A stretch of 64,000 nt of DNA. It comes from Paenibacillus sp. 453mf. Its GTDB lineage: Bacteria > Bacillota > Bacilli > Paenibacillales > Paenibacillaceae. Where the stretch lies: the NCBI RefSeq assembly GCF_900116105.1, contig NZ_FPAC01000001.1, positions 548,862 through 612,861 on the forward strand, read 5' to 3'. Numbering within the stretch: the stretch's first letter is position 1; each line of letters begins with the position of its first letter. Below, piece after piece: positions 27,877-37,212 of the stretch. Made by a program: the position numbers and the translations under genes. Under the pieces are notes generated by a model, which did not search any database, was not told the origin of the DNA, and was given only the letters and a program-made list of their open reading frames with translations.

Positions 27877-28857
27877 TTACCACGCGTAAGCGTTCGGTGC
27901 CTGACCGCCTGGACCTGGGAATATTTCATCCAGTCGTTTGAGAACAGACTCGTCCAGCTTGACCTCTAGTGCATCCAGCGTGCTTTCGAATTGCTCGAGT
28001 GTGCGAGGTCCAATGATTGGCGCGGTAACCGCGGGATTTGCGAGAAGCCAAGCCAAAGCCACATTATCCTGCGGTTCTCCAAGCTCACGGCACAGTATGC
28101 TAAACTCTTCCAATTGGGTACGATGCTGCTCCACACGTTCAGCAATACCTCCACTGCGGGTTCCTTCGATCTTCTTGAGTGCATTTCGTCCGAGCAAACC
28201 GCCATCAAGCGGACTCCAAGGAATGATGCCAAGTCCAAGTTTTTGTGCTGCAGGAAGTACTTCGAGCTCAGGGAGTCGGCAATTCAGGCTGAATTTATGC
28301 TGTTCTGACACAAGACCCAAGAAGTTTCGATTTTTGGCTTCCATTTGAGCGACTGCAATCTGCCAACCTGCAAAATTGCTTGAACCGACATAGCCGATTT
28401 TCCCCTGATGAATTCCAACTTCGAATGCTCCCCATAATTCTTCCCAAGAGACATTAGGATCGACATGGTGCATTTGATAGAGCTCAATATGATCGGTTTG
28501 AAGACGTTGAAGCGAGCCTTCGAGATGTCGACGGATTTTGTATGCTGACAAGCCTGCTTCATCATTAGGTCCATCTGCTCTGTCATGCATGGAGCCGTAT
28601 ACTTTGGTGGCAAGTACGACTTTTTCTCTGCGTCCGCCGCCTTGCTTAAACCATTTACCGATAATCGTTTCTGTCAGCCCTGCATTTTCACCCCATCCAT
28701 AGATGTTAGCCGTGTCAAAAAAATTGAGGCCTGCGTCAACAGCAGCATCCATAATACGAAACGCTTCCTTCTCATCCGTTGCTGGTCCAAAATTCATCGT
28801 GCCCAGACATAGACGGCTTACCTTGAGCCCTGATCTTCCCAAATACGTATACTGCAT
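27877..28857 (-). CDS. Aldo/keto reductase
   Basis: A 326-residue NADPH-dependent oxidoreductase of the AKR superfamily (TIM barrel). It begins MQYTYLGRSGLKVSRLCLGTMNFG and has the catalytic tetrad pieces DTANIYGWGENAGLTE (Asp and Tyr), VVLATKV (Lys) and YQMHHVDP (His). GIIPWSPLDGGLLG and the late APIIGPRTLEQ match the YajO/YhdN-like group. It sits alone and leftward between ilvC and leuB, interrupting what is often a continuous ilv-leu cluster. The physiological substrate is unknown. Confidence 0.9.
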   Translation of the reverse strand: MQYTYLGRSGLKVSRLCLGTMNFGPATDEKEAFRIMDAAVDAGLNFFDTANIYGWGENAGLTETIIGKWFKQGGGRREKVVLATKVYGSMHDRADGPNDEAGLSAYKIRRHLEGSLQRLQTDHIELYQMHHVDPNVSWEELWGAFEVGIHQGKIGYVGSSNFAGWQIAVAQMEAKNRNFLGLVSEQHKFSLNCRLPELEVLPAAQKLGLGIIPWSPLDGGLLGRNALKKIEGTRSGGIAERVEQHRTQLEEFSILCRELGEPQDNVALAWLLANPAVTAPIIGPRTLEQFESTLDALEVKLDESVLKRLDEIFPGPGGQAPNAYAW

Positions 28858-29089
28858 CCACCCTCATCCTCTCATTTAGGGAAATTAAACCATCATAACA
28901 AGTCTATTGTAATCGGATTCTTTGGTCTCTTTCAACTGTGTTACATTGAATTTTTAACGATTGATAGAATGGAATAGCGTCTTATAGCCTTTACCTATAA
29001 AAGCGATAGCTTCTATATCTTGGTCAAATCTACCCTGATTATGTTACAAAGATATATAGCAGATATTATTTAGAATGGAGCGTGCAGTC

Positions 29090-30169
29090 ATGTCAGAAGT
29101 TAAAAAAATCGCCGTCATTGCAGGAGATGGTATCGGACCAGAGGTTGTTGCAGAAGCAGAGAGAGTGTTGAAACGAACGGAAGAAGTATTCGGATACACT
29201 TTTGAAACGAATCACGCTTTATTTGGCGGAATCGCGATTGATGAGACAGGAACCCCGTTGCCGCAAGAAACACTGGAAGTTTGTCAAAGTGCTGATGCGG
29301 TTCTGCTCGGAGCGGTGGGTGGTCCTAAATGGGACAACAATTCCAAAGAGCTTCGTCCAGAAACAGGATTGCTGGGTATCCGCAAAGCGCTCGGATTATT
29401 TTCTAACCTAAGACCTGCTGTCGTGTTTGATTGCCTTAAAGATGCTTCTACATTAAAGCCGGAAGTGCTTGAAGGTACAGATCTGATGGTCGTTAGAGAG
29501 CTGACAGGCGGAATCTATTTTGGAGAGAAGTTCCGCAGACAGGGAGATCATGGAGAAGAAGCGGTAGATACTTGTGTTTATAATGTAACTGAAGTAGAGC
29601 GGATCGTTCGTCTAGCTTTTGAAATAGCACAAAAACGCAGAAAGAAATTGGCATCGGTCGATAAAGCAAATGTGCTCGAGACCTCCCGCTTGTGGCGTGA
29701 AGTTGTAAACCGGGTTGCTCCAGAATATCCAGACGTTGAAGTTGAGCATGTACTCGTAGATAACTGTGCAATGCAGCTATTACGCCGCCCATCAAGCTTT
29801 GATGTCATTGTAACGGAAAATATGTTTGGCGACATTTTAAGTGACGAAGCGGCTATGCTCACAGGCTCCATCGGTATGCTGGCATCCGCGTCTATGGGTG
29901 AGGGAAGCTTTGGTCTATATGAACCGGTACACGGATCGGCTCCTGATATTGCAGGTCAAGGATTAGCGAATCCGATTGCGACTATTCTGTCTGTTGCCTT
30001 GATGTTCCGTTTGACATTTGGATACAGCGATGCAGCAGATGCGATTGAGAGAGCAGTAGCGCAGGTGCTGGATGCAGGACATCGGACAAGTGATATTGCA
30101 GTAGACAAGAGCACGGCGATCAGTACCTCTGAAATGGGAGATCTGATTGTAGCGGCGATTGTAAAATAA
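29090..30169 (+). CDS. leuB: 3-isopropylmalate dehydrogenase
   Basis: A 359-residue NAD-dependent beta-decarboxylating dehydrogenase of leucine synthesis. It shows [36 protein letters not shown], the catalytic Lys in [17 protein letters not shown], and the metal/NAD region [27 protein letters not shown] followed by [17 protein letters not shown]. The start is the ATG at 29090 (GGAG eight bases or so upstream); an in-frame ATG at 29075 overlaps that site. leuA, leuC and leuD are not adjacent. A terminator follows. Confidence 0.95.
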   Translation: MSEVKKIAVIAGDGIGPEVVAEAERVLKRTEEVFGYTFETNHALFGGIAIDETGTPLPQETLEVCQSADAVLLGAVGGPKWDNNSKELRPETGLLGIRKALGLFSNLRPAVVFDCLKDASTLKPEVLEGTDLMVVRELTGGIYFGEKFRRQGDHGEEAVDTCVYNVTEVERIVRLAFEIAQKRRKKLASVDKANVLETSRLWREVVNRVAPEYPDVEVEHVLVDNCAMQLLRRPSSFDVIVTENMFGDILSDEAAMLTGSIGMLASASMGEGSFGLYEPVHGSAPDIAGQGLANPIATILSVALMFRLTFGYSDAADAIERAVAQVLDAGHRTSDIAVDKSTAISTSEMGDLIVAAIVK

Positions 30170-30225
30170 GAGTTTCATAGAGGCCTTATTAATGAAGAGA
30201 TTTTAAAATTAATATGATAATACAG

Positions 30226-30270
30226 GAGTACAGTAGGGAGGATAGAGGCCTTACTGTGCTTCTTTTTTTC
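30226..30270 (+). terminator. Terminator of leuB
   Basis: GAGTACAGTAGG pairs with CCTTACTGTGCTTC with small mismatches, then TTTTTTTC. Confidence 0.75.
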
Positions 30271-30274
30271 TTAA

Positions 30275-30289
30275 TTATAATAATTATCA
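30275..30289 (+). promoter_or_regulatory. PerR/Fur-type operator upstream of the peroxiredoxin
   Basis: TTATAATAATTATCA matches the PerR box TTATAATNATTATAA at 14 of 15 positions. A TATAAT at 30302-30307 lies a suitable distance downstream for the site to cover its -35 region; a second possible promoter, TTGACT-17-TAGGAT, is at 30309-30337. PerR is the peroxide-sensing repressor of Bacilli. Confidence 0.75.
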
Positions 30290-30355
30290 ACAAATAAGAT
30301 TTATAATATTGACTTTGAAACTCGGCGATGATAGGATTTTAAATGTGCTCTTTTG

Positions 30356-30405
30356 AGAGTTTCATAAACTCTTCATTTATATTAAGAGTTTCACGGACTC
30401 TTCAT
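30356..30405 (+). repeat. Tandem pair of hairpin-forming repeats in the peroxiredoxin leader
   Basis: Two copies of a 21-base unit, AGAGTTTCATAAACTCTTCAT (30356-30376, written here in pieces: AGAGTTTCAT + AAACTCTTCAT) and AGAGTTTCAC + GGACTCTTCAT (30385-30405), period 29 bases. Each is itself an inverted repeat (AGAGT..ACTCT). The half-unit AGAGTTTCAT also occurs just after leuB near 30169. Confidence 0.8.
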
Positions 30406-30457
30406 AATTTAGAGAGAAAACGATTTTTGGTTACATAGGAGAAGGAGGACTTTAATC

Positions 30458-30997
30458 ATGGCAGAACGTTTAGTTGGAAAAACAGCTCCTGATTTCGTAA
30501 TGGAGACCGTAACTGGTGATGGTAAAGATTTTGGTAAGGTTCAATTGTCTGACTATCGCGGTAAATGGCTGGTATTTTTCTTCTACCCGCTAGACTTCAC
30601 ATTTGTATGCCCAACTGAGATCACAGCACTCAGCGATGCTTATAATGATTTTAAATTCTTGGATACAGAGATTCTTGGTGTGAGTGTAGACTCTATCCAT
30701 AGCCACAAAGCTTGGATCAACACTCCAAAAGACAGCGGCGGCCTGGGTCAGATCAACTTCCCGCTCGCTTCCGACATCACTAAGCAAGTTGCTCGTGACT
30801 ACGGCGTATTGATCGAAGAAGAAGGCGTTGCATTGCGCGGTCTCTTTATCATTGATCCTGAAGGCGAGTTGAAATATCAAGTTGTTAACCACAACGATGT
30901 GGGTCGTTCAGTAGAAGAAACACTACGTGTGCTTCAAGCTCTTCAATCCGGCGGATTGTGCGCAATGAACTGGAAGCCAGGCGACAACAACCTGTAA
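30458..30997 (+). CDS. Typical 2-Cys peroxiredoxin (AhpC/TSA family)
   Basis: A 179-residue thiol peroxidase that reduces hydrogen peroxide and alkyl hydroperoxides. The peroxidatic cysteine is Cys51 in DFTFVCPTE and the resolving cysteine is Cys168 in GGLCAMNWKPGD, with the usual GGLGxxxFPL segment between. No signal peptide is present. GAAGGAGGA precedes the ATG. The gene is single, between leuB and a terminator, with a PerR-type box and two tandem hairpins upstream. No ahpF reductase is adjacent, so thioredoxin is the likely electron donor. Confidence 0.93.
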   Translation: MAERLVGKTAPDFVMETVTGDGKDFGKVQLSDYRGKWLVFFFYPLDFTFVCPTEITALSDAYNDFKFLDTEILGVSVDSIHSHKAWINTPKDSGGLGQINFPLASDITKQVARDYGVLIEEEGVALRGLFIIDPEGELKYQVVNHNDVGRSVEETLRVLQALQSGGLCAMNWKPGDNNL

Positions 30998-31024
30998 ATC
31001 GTTATATCGCTTCTAAGCTAAGTG

Positions 31025-31063
31025 AGCCCTCAAGGCGGTTATTTCCGCTGAGAGGGCTTTTTT
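31025..31063 (+). terminator. Terminator of the peroxiredoxin gene
   Basis: AGCCCTC..CGG pairs with CCG..GAGAGGGCT, followed by TTTTTT. Confidence 0.88.
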
Positions 31064-31274
31064 CACCGTATAAACCTATATTGTCCCGATTTCTTATTAG
31101 AATACGGATTAATGTGGGTTATTATCGTGTTATAACGAGTATAGCCTTTTTTTATGGAGATTCGATTAAGAAAGAGGAATTAGGATTGTCATAACGAATA
31201 GGGTAAAAGAATACGCTATTGAACATAATGTATACAATGCTTCCGGTTTTGTGTCTACAAGGAGGGTGAACAAA

Positions 31275-31691
31275 ATGAGTTTTTGTTGTGGAGCAAGTAT
31301 GATCGGAACAAAGGGAACATTAAAACATTACCGAACGCAGGTCCACAATGTTCCCCTGCTCTTTTGTCCGGTATGTAATCGGGTGGAAGTTCACTATAAG
31401 GTTGAGAATGAGTATGAAATACTCGCTGAATATGCACATGGTGATGGTGCATCGGAGATTGATTTTCAGGATTATGTTATGGAAGATGAAGATACGATTT
31501 ACGAAAACTGCGTAAACCGGGAGAACGAAGATCCTCTAGAAATTATACAGCGTCAGATCGATACTTCATTGGATTTGCTATCCATTGCTAAGGTCATAGA
31601 AGATCATAAATGGGAGAGTGAGCTTAAACGAAGGCTTGCTGTCATGAGTAAGAGACGATCCAAGATCAAGCCAAATCAAACAGGCCGATAA
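31275..31691 (+). CDS. Zinc-finger-like protein of unknown function (138 aa)
   Basis: A 138-residue cytoplasmic protein that I cannot name. Its N-terminus holds FCCGASMIGTKGTLKHY and LLFCPVCNRVEVHY, two cysteine pairs resembling a YgiT-type zinc finger, with an acidic middle (DYVMEDEDTIYENC) and a basic C-terminus (KRRLAVMSKRRSKIK). The ATG at 31275 has AAGGAGGG upstream; a GTG at 31251 lies before that site. It may bind zinc and nucleic acid, but that is inferred only from the cysteines and charge. Confidence 0.75.
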   Translation: MSFCCGASMIGTKGTLKHYRTQVHNVPLLFCPVCNRVEVHYKVENEYEILAEYAHGDGASEIDFQDYVMEDEDTIYENCVNRENEDPLEIIQRQIDTSLDLLSIAKVIEDHKWESELKRRLAVMSKRRSKIKPNQTGR

Positions 31692-32169
31692 CCTGGTAAT
31701 ACCTATGCATGAAGATGAAGCCTCCGTTAATAACGGGGGCTTTAGATTTAGGATGAAATACATTTTAATTTCTACAGAAAAGGTTATATCTGCTTAATAT
31801 CCAATGATTCGACAGTATCTTCGGTTGACTCTAATTGGTAAACTTGTCTATGATTAAATAGACATCCCCAAAAAACTCTGCATGACGGTAGATCACGGTA
31901 AACATAGCTTAACAACGAGTAAGCATATGACCAGCACCGAAGTCGAACCTCATAGACCTCCATACTGCAGTGATTCATACTTTATTCCAGTTCTTATGTT
32001 AATGGTGCCTTATCTGAAGCGTATCGTAAGTAGCATGACACGAAAGACCCCTATTGTCTGTATGGTCGACGCTGGTTTAGTTCTATAGCCGGAAGCCTCG
32101 TCATCATCTATGTGACGATTAGTAGTCCGATCGGCAAGTTCCATTTACATGTAAAGGGGGAGCCTGAGT
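31692..32169. other. Intergenic region before the PAS kinase
   Basis: About 480 bases without a supported gene. A hairpin GCCTCCGTTAATAACGGGGGC at about 31720-31741 with a short T-run may end the upstream gene. A promoter-like TTGACT (31825-31830), 18-base spacer, TATGAT (31849-31854) could drive the kinase gene, with a leader of about 300 bases. Confidence 0.45.
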
Positions 32170-33273
32170 ATGATCAGTGAGTTTCAGAACACATTGATTT
32201 CTGCAAACGACGTATTTCCACTCCAGCATCTAGATAACAGCAATTATGAGAATATTCTAGAACATTTGGATAGCGGAATCATGTTATTTGATAGGGATGG
32301 GGTTCTTACTTTCATTAATCTGCAGATGGCCAGATTGCTAGAGCTGCCGCGCCATCAACTGCTCGGCTGTGATGTAGTTCAGCTCGTACGTCATCCATAC
32401 ATTAGCCGATTCAAAAAGAAAAAGATTATGAGGATATTTAGGGAAACGATTTTTCACCGTAAGCGCTATCATGAGGTACTTGATGAATATGGGAAGCACT
32501 GGCTCATCACAATGACTTACGGAGATCAGATGGACGGCAACTTTCTGCTGAGTGTAAAGGATGTCTCTGATTTCAAACAAATCGAGCAAACTGCATATCA
32601 GAACGATAAACTGGCCATGCTGGGGCAAATTTCAGCCTCCATCGCTCATGAAATTCGCAATCCTCTAACCGCCATTCGAGGATTTATCCAATTGTTAAGA
32701 CCTCACCTTATTCAGTTAGGCAAGGATGAATATGCGAGAATTATACTTACAGAAATTGATCGAGCGAATGATATTATTTATGAATTCCTCAATTCATCTA
32801 AGCCTTCGGCCCCGCAAAAAACCGTAATCCCGGTTCAATCTTTACTTAAAGAAGTGGTGCTGCTTACAGAAAGCGAAGGCTTGATGAAAGGATGTCAAAT
32901 AGAGCTGTACAATGCTGATCATCCACTGTATGTGTCTATTGACGTGAAACAAATTAAGCAGGTCATGCTGAATATGGTCAAGAATGCAATGGATGCCATT
33001 GAGAATGTAGGTGAAGACCATTCAGGACTTATCCAGATTGAGACTCAGCAGGAAGGCCAATATGTTATGGTCTCCATTAGAGACAATGGGCAGGGAATGG
33101 ATCACAATACACTAGTGAGGCTGTTTGATCCTTTCTTTACGACCAAGGAAGCCGGCACGGGGCTCGGACTGTCCGTCAGCTATCGAATTATCAAAAACCA
33201 TGGAGGTACCATATCGGTGGACAGTAAATCTGGGAAAGGAACGGAATTCAAGATTTCTTTGCCTATAGTTTAA
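32170..33273 (+). CDS. Cytoplasmic PAS-domain sensor histidine kinase
   Basis: A 367-residue kinase without membrane segments. Domains: PAS (about residues 25-140, starting ENILEHLDSGIMLFDRDGVLTFIN), HisKA dimerisation/phosphoacceptor with His160 in SIAHEIRNPLTAIRGF, and a HATPase_c domain with N-box NMVKNAMDAIE, G1 DNGQGMD and G2 GTGLGLSVSY. The layout resembles sporulation kinases of the KinA/KinE kind that feed Spo0F, but no cognate response regulator is adjacent, so its target is unknown. AAAGGGGGAG precedes the ATG. A strong terminator follows. Confidence 0.92.
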   Translation: MISEFQNTLISANDVFPLQHLDNSNYENILEHLDSGIMLFDRDGVLTFINLQMARLLELPRHQLLGCDVVQLVRHPYISRFKKKKIMRIFRETIFHRKRYHEVLDEYGKHWLITMTYGDQMDGNFLLSVKDVSDFKQIEQTAYQNDKLAMLGQISASIAHEIRNPLTAIRGFIQLLRPHLIQLGKDEYARIILTEIDRANDIIYEFLNSSKPSAPQKTVIPVQSLLKEVVLLTESEGLMKGCQIELYNADHPLYVSIDVKQIKQVMLNMVKNAMDAIENVGEDHSGLIQIETQQEGQYVMVSIRDNGQGMDHNTLVRLFDPFFTTKEAGTGLGLSVSYRIIKNHGGTISVDSKSGKGTEFKISLPIV

Positions 33274-33293
33274 ATCGGTGTAGGTACTTCAAG

Positions 33294-33330
33294 AAGATCA
33301 GAAGCTTAAATTGCTTCTGGTCTTTTTTTT
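33294..33330 (+). terminator. Terminator of the PAS kinase gene
   Basis: AGATCAGAAGC, 7-base loop, GCTTCTGGTCT, then eight T. Confidence 0.9.
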
Positions 33331-33478
33331 CTTTCTGGCAGCAAATTTTGCCTATAAATGAATAACACTAGTACCTATTTTTTAATTTGTCATGGCGGGT
33401 ATATTAAAGGAGTAGTATGAAAATATAGCGGTATACGATGAGATCATATTTTAATTAGATAGCTGAAGGATGGATATT

Positions 33479-34996
33479 ATGATGAATGCGAAATTTGAAG
33501 CAATATGGAGATCAGACCTTCCGATCGAATTGATTGAAGCGCAAGCAGTCATCTGTTTGGTAAGCGAGGCGGAGTGGATTACGGGACATTTTCCTGAGGC
33601 ATGGAAGGAAGCGATTGCCTCTGTAAAGGAACGAGGCTTGTTCAAAGGCTCTGAGAGTCAATTATTTACAATACCGGTCATGCAGTCAGATATGCCAATA
33701 ACCCTAATATTAGTAGGAACTGGACAGTATCCTTTGAATCCTGAAGGTCTTCGCCTTGCTGCAGTGCGTGCTGCAAAAATGACAGTGAAGATCAATGCAG
33801 ATCAAGTCGTTTTTGCATTACCTTCCTCCTTACTCACTTATTCGCTGTCCCAAGATATTGCTGCCGTGGCTCATGCTCTCACCGAGGGATTTATATTGGG
33901 AACTTATCGCCGCAAAACTTACAAGCGTAATCAACAGGCCTATATAGGTCCCGAGCGGCTTATTTTCCACCAGGATAAAGTGTTTCAGGACGAATATGAG
34001 CAGCAGTGGTATATAGGTATGGAGAGGGGCAAGGCTTTCGCAGAAGGAACGATATTAGCTAGAGATTTGACAAATCTTCCTGGTAATATGCTTGTTCCCC
34101 GTGATCTCGCAAGTGCGGCCGAAAGGCTCGCTGAGCAGCATGGGCTTGAATATGAAGTGCTGGATGAGCAGGAAATGGTTAAGAAGGGGATGGGAGGGCT
34201 CCTGTCGGTAGGGTCCGGGAGCGTGAACCCTCCTCGAATGATTGTCCTGAAGTATCAAGGGAAGTCCGCCTGGGAAGGAGAGATTATCGGTTTAGTCGGA
34301 AAAGGCATTACGTTTGACACAGGTGGAATATCTCTAAAGCCCCGTCTTGGGATGGAGGAGATGATAAGTGATATGGGCGGAGCGGCCGCGGTTCTTGGTG
34401 CGCTTCATACCCTATGCCTGATACGTCCAGAGCAGAATGTGGTTGTTGTCATTCCCTCAGCCGAAAATATGCCGTCCGGCAGTGCCTTCAAACCGGGAGA
34501 TATTATCACTACACTCAGCGGAAGGACCGTTGAGATTCTAAATACGGATGCAGAAGGAAGGCTCGTGTTAGCTGATGGATTAACGTATGCGAAGGAGCTG
34601 GGAGCCACACGGATCATTGATGTAGCTACGCTGACTGGAGCGGTTGTATCAGCCCTCGGCGACGTCGCTACAGGAGCAGTATCTAACGACGACCCGTTCT
34701 TGAATGAATTCATATTAGCCTCCAAACGAACAGGTGAGAAGGTATGGCCGCTGCCTGCCTATACGGAATTCGAGGAGATGCTGCGAAGCGAGGTCGCCGA
34801 TCTGCGGAACAGTACGGGAAGATACGGAGCTTCCATTACTGCAGGTCTATTTATAGGTACATTTGCAGAAGGAATGCCGTGGATCCATCTGGATATTGCC
34901 GGGACTGCCTATGTATCGAAAGAGAGAGGCATTCATCCCAAAGGAGCTACAGGAGCGATGGTGAGAACCATTGCAGATTATGTAATAAATCAATAA
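33479..34996 (+). CDS. pepA: Leucyl aminopeptidase, M17 family
   Basis: A cytosol-type aminopeptidase of about 505 residues that removes N-terminal residues with two metal ions. The C-terminal catalytic domain has the metal- and substrate-binding VGKGITFDTGGISLKP, DMGGAAAVLGAL and the M17 signature NTDAEGRLVLADGL. The N-terminal half is the divergent macro-like domain of the family. Start is uncertain among ATGs at 33470, 33479 and 33482; GAAGGATGG overlapping the first favours the later two. It lies between terminators, alone. The symbol pepA is used for the family. Confidence 0.9.
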   Translation: MMNAKFEAIWRSDLPIELIEAQAVICLVSEAEWITGHFPEAWKEAIASVKERGLFKGSESQLFTIPVMQSDMPITLILVGTGQYPLNPEGLRLAAVRAAKMTVKINADQVVFALPSSLLTYSLSQDIAAVAHALTEGFILGTYRRKTYKRNQQAYIGPERLIFHQDKVFQDEYEQQWYIGMERGKAFAEGTILARDLTNLPGNMLVPRDLASAAERLAEQHGLEYEVLDEQEMVKKGMGGLLSVGSGSVNPPRMIVLKYQGKSAWEGEIIGLVGKGITFDTGGISLKPRLGMEEMISDMGGAAAVLGALHTLCLIRPEQNVVVVIPSAENMPSGSAFKPGDIITTLSGRTVEILNTDAEGRLVLADGLTYAKELGATRIIDVATLTGAVVSALGDVATGAVSNDDPFLNEFILASKRTGEKVWPLPAYTEFEEMLRSEVADLRNSTGRYGASITAGLFIGTFAEGMPWIHLDIAGTAYVSKERGIHPKGATGAMVRTIADYVINQ

Positions 34997-35004
34997 GTAA
35001 TGCT

Positions 35005-35030
35005 GGCCTTGTGACTCACAAGGTCTTTTT
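35005..35030 (+). terminator. Terminator of pepA
   Basis: GGCCTTGTG, three-base loop, CACAAGGTC, then TTTTT. Confidence 0.85.
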
Positions 35031-35124
35031 CATTTGGAAAAACATGCATGGATTATAGGGTTATGGTAAAATCACTGTATCTATATGGAAACGCTTACGA
35101 ATAAGGGGAGGTCATGACATCGTT

Positions 35125-36096
35125 ATGGATATTCAAGAGATCGCACAGGTGGCGGCCAAGCTAAGATCAAATATGGCAAAAGTCATTGTAGGCAAAGAAG
35201 ACACGGTAGATCTGATGCTGATTGCTTTGATTGCCTCCGGGCATATTCTGCTTGAAGATGTACCGGGTACCGGGAAGACTTTGCTGGCCAAAACGATGGC
35301 AGCTTCGTTAGATTGTATATTTAGACGAGTTCAGTTTACTCCTGATCTACTGCCCTCCGACCTGACGGGGATTCATTTCTATAATCAAAAAGAAGGAGAG
35401 TTTGAATTCCGAGAAGGCCCTCTGTTTGCTAACTTGATTTTAGCTGATGAAATTAACCGGGCCACACCGAGAACACAGTCGAGCTTGCTGGAATGCATGG
35501 AGGAGAGGCAAATTAGTGTCGATGGGCATACACATGAACTCAAAAAGCCTTTTATTGTCATTGCCACGCAAAATCCTGTAGATAATCAAGGTACATTTCC
35601 GCTGCCTGAGGCACAAATGGACCGCTTTATGCTCAAGATGAGTATGGGTTATCCTACTCAGGAGGAAAGTGTGGAAATTTTGCGGCGTACGGTAAGCGGG
35701 GATTTCAAGACAGGTGTATCTGCGGTTGTAGCCCAGCGTGATATCGTCGCTGCACAATCGGTGTATACAGCTGTTCGCGTACAGGAGGATCTGATGCGCT
35801 ATATTATAGCTATTGCTGACGCAACAAGACATCATCCAGATATTGCGCTAGGCGTAAGCCCGCGAGGGACACAAGCGCTGCTTAAGGCCGCACAGGCCCG
35901 GGCTGCAATACAAGGCAGGGAATACGTGCTGCCCGATGATATAAAGGCTTTGGCGCTGCCGGTACTGTCGCATCGGCTCGTATTCAAGCATCGATCCAAG
36001 CAGCAGGAGGGTAAGTCAGAAGCGCTGCTCAGCGGTATAATCTCACAAATTCCTGTGCCGAGTGACAGAATGAGTGTAGAAAGCAGTGTGCAATAA
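35125..36096 (+). CDS. MoxR-type AAA+ ATPase (YeaC-like)
   Basis: A 323-residue AAA+ ATPase of the MoxR family, thought to act as a chaperone for metal or cofactor insertion or envelope-linked complexes. Walker A is EDVPGTGKTLLAKT, Walker B LILADEINRATPRTQSSLLE, then sensor 1 FIVIATQNPVDNQG and SPRGTQALLKAAQARA. GGGGAGG is upstream of the ATG. It heads a three-gene cluster with a DUF58 protein and a DUF4129 membrane protein, like yeaC-yeaD-yebA of B. subtilis. The target process in this organism is not known. Confidence 0.9.
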   Translation: MDIQEIAQVAAKLRSNMAKVIVGKEDTVDLMLIALIASGHILLEDVPGTGKTLLAKTMAASLDCIFRRVQFTPDLLPSDLTGIHFYNQKEGEFEFREGPLFANLILADEINRATPRTQSSLLECMEERQISVDGHTHELKKPFIVIATQNPVDNQGTFPLPEAQMDRFMLKMSMGYPTQEESVEILRRTVSGDFKTGVSAVVAQRDIVAAQSVYTAVRVQEDLMRYIIAIADATRHHPDIALGVSPRGTQALLKAAQARAAIQGREYVLPDDIKALALPVLSHRLVFKHRSKQQEGKSEALLSGIISQIPVPSDRMSVESSVQ

Positions 36097-36099
36097 ACG

Positions 36100-37209
36100 A
36101 TGGAGCTTCTATGGTTTCTTGTTGTAGGACTCCTGCTTATTCTCGCTCAAGGCATTGTTCTTGGCGTACCCGCATTGAAGAGAATTTCTTATCAGCGCGA
36201 GTTTGCAAAGAAACAGTGTTATGCCGGGGATGAGCTCGAGATGGTCGAGAAGATTTCGAATGAGAAGAGACTTCCTGTTCCCTGGCTTCGCTTAGAGGCA
36301 ATGATGCCGGCATCATTTATATTTCATACCGGTGCTGAGCTCGGAATCAGCAGAGGAGATATTTATCAGAATCATCAAAGTCTGTTCTCGCTTAAACCCT
36401 ATACTCGAATTACGCGCAAGCATTTCTTTACTTGTCAGCACCGCGGTGTGTATCCGTTGGAAACGGTGACGATGACAGGTGGTGACCTTCTGGGTGTCTA
36501 TTCCAGTGCGAGGAAGCAGCCTGTATCCGAACAGATTACCGTATTCCCTGCACTACTTGCTGATCACGAAATGCCGACGAGCTATGAAGTTTGGCAAGGC
36601 GAGCTTGAGGTCTCCCGCTGGATTGTGGAGGATCCGTTTCTGATTCTGGGTGTGAGGGAATATGGAGCGAGTGATCCTATGAATCGGATTCACTGGACAG
36701 CAAGCGCAAGAACGGGTCAACTGCAGGTATATAAACAAGGCTACAGCTCGGATCCGCAAACGCTCATTATATTAAATATTCAGGAATCCAGTGACATGTG
36801 GAGTGTCGTAACCAAGCCGGGTATGGCGGAGAGAGGCTTATCATATGCTGCAACCGCGGTGAATGATGCAGTGAGCAGAGGACTGAAAACAGGATTCATG
36901 CACAATGCGTACACATTAGGATCGAATTCATTGGTTCGGATTGATGCTGACTATGGAGTTCTTCACGCAGAATACATAATGCAGGCCATGGCGGAAGTAC
37001 AATTGAAGTGCTTGATGCCGATGGAGCAGGTGCTTATGGATGAGGCGGACAGGCAACTTCATTCAGGAGAGCATCAGGATTATTTATTAATCACTCCTTT
37101 CGTATCTCCTGGCATGGAGGAACAGCTAAGCCGTCTGAGAATCGGTGGAAACAAAGTCAGCATTGTATACGTTGATTCGGCTCAAGAGTACATGGAGGCG
37201 GGGAGATGA
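36100..37209 (+). CDS. DUF58 domain protein (YeaD-like)
   Basis: A 369-residue protein with one or two N-terminal membrane segments (MELLWFLVVGLLLILAQGIVLG) and the DUF58 core, whose signature is visible as REYGASDPMNRIHWTASARTGQLQVYKQ. The domain resembles a von Willebrand A fold. DUF58 proteins pair with MoxR ATPases. It starts four bases after the moxR stop with no clear ribosome-binding site of its own, which suggests translational coupling. The function of the pair is not defined. Confidence 0.88.
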   Translation: MELLWFLVVGLLLILAQGIVLGVPALKRISYQREFAKKQCYAGDELEMVEKISNEKRLPVPWLRLEAMMPASFIFHTGAELGISRGDIYQNHQSLFSLKPYTRITRKHFFTCQHRGVYPLETVTMTGGDLLGVYSSARKQPVSEQITVFPALLADHEMPTSYEVWQGELEVSRWIVEDPFLILGVREYGASDPMNRIHWTASARTGQLQVYKQGYSSDPQTLIILNIQESSDMWSVVTKPGMAERGLSYAATAVNDAVSRGLKTGFMHNAYTLGSNSLVRIDADYGVLHAEYIMQAMAEVQLKCLMPMEQVLMDEADRQLHSGEHQDYLLITPFVSPGMEEQLSRLRIGGNKVSIVYVDSAQEYMEAGR

Positions 37210-37212
37210 GAA

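Noticed and set aside
30958..31194. 78-codon frame after the peroxiredoxin
   Set aside because: It overlaps the peroxiredoxin end and spans its terminator, with no ribosome-binding site.
31882..32088. 68-codon frame before the PAS kinase
   Set aside because: No ribosome-binding site, no plausible domain, and it ends before a region that looks like leader DNA.
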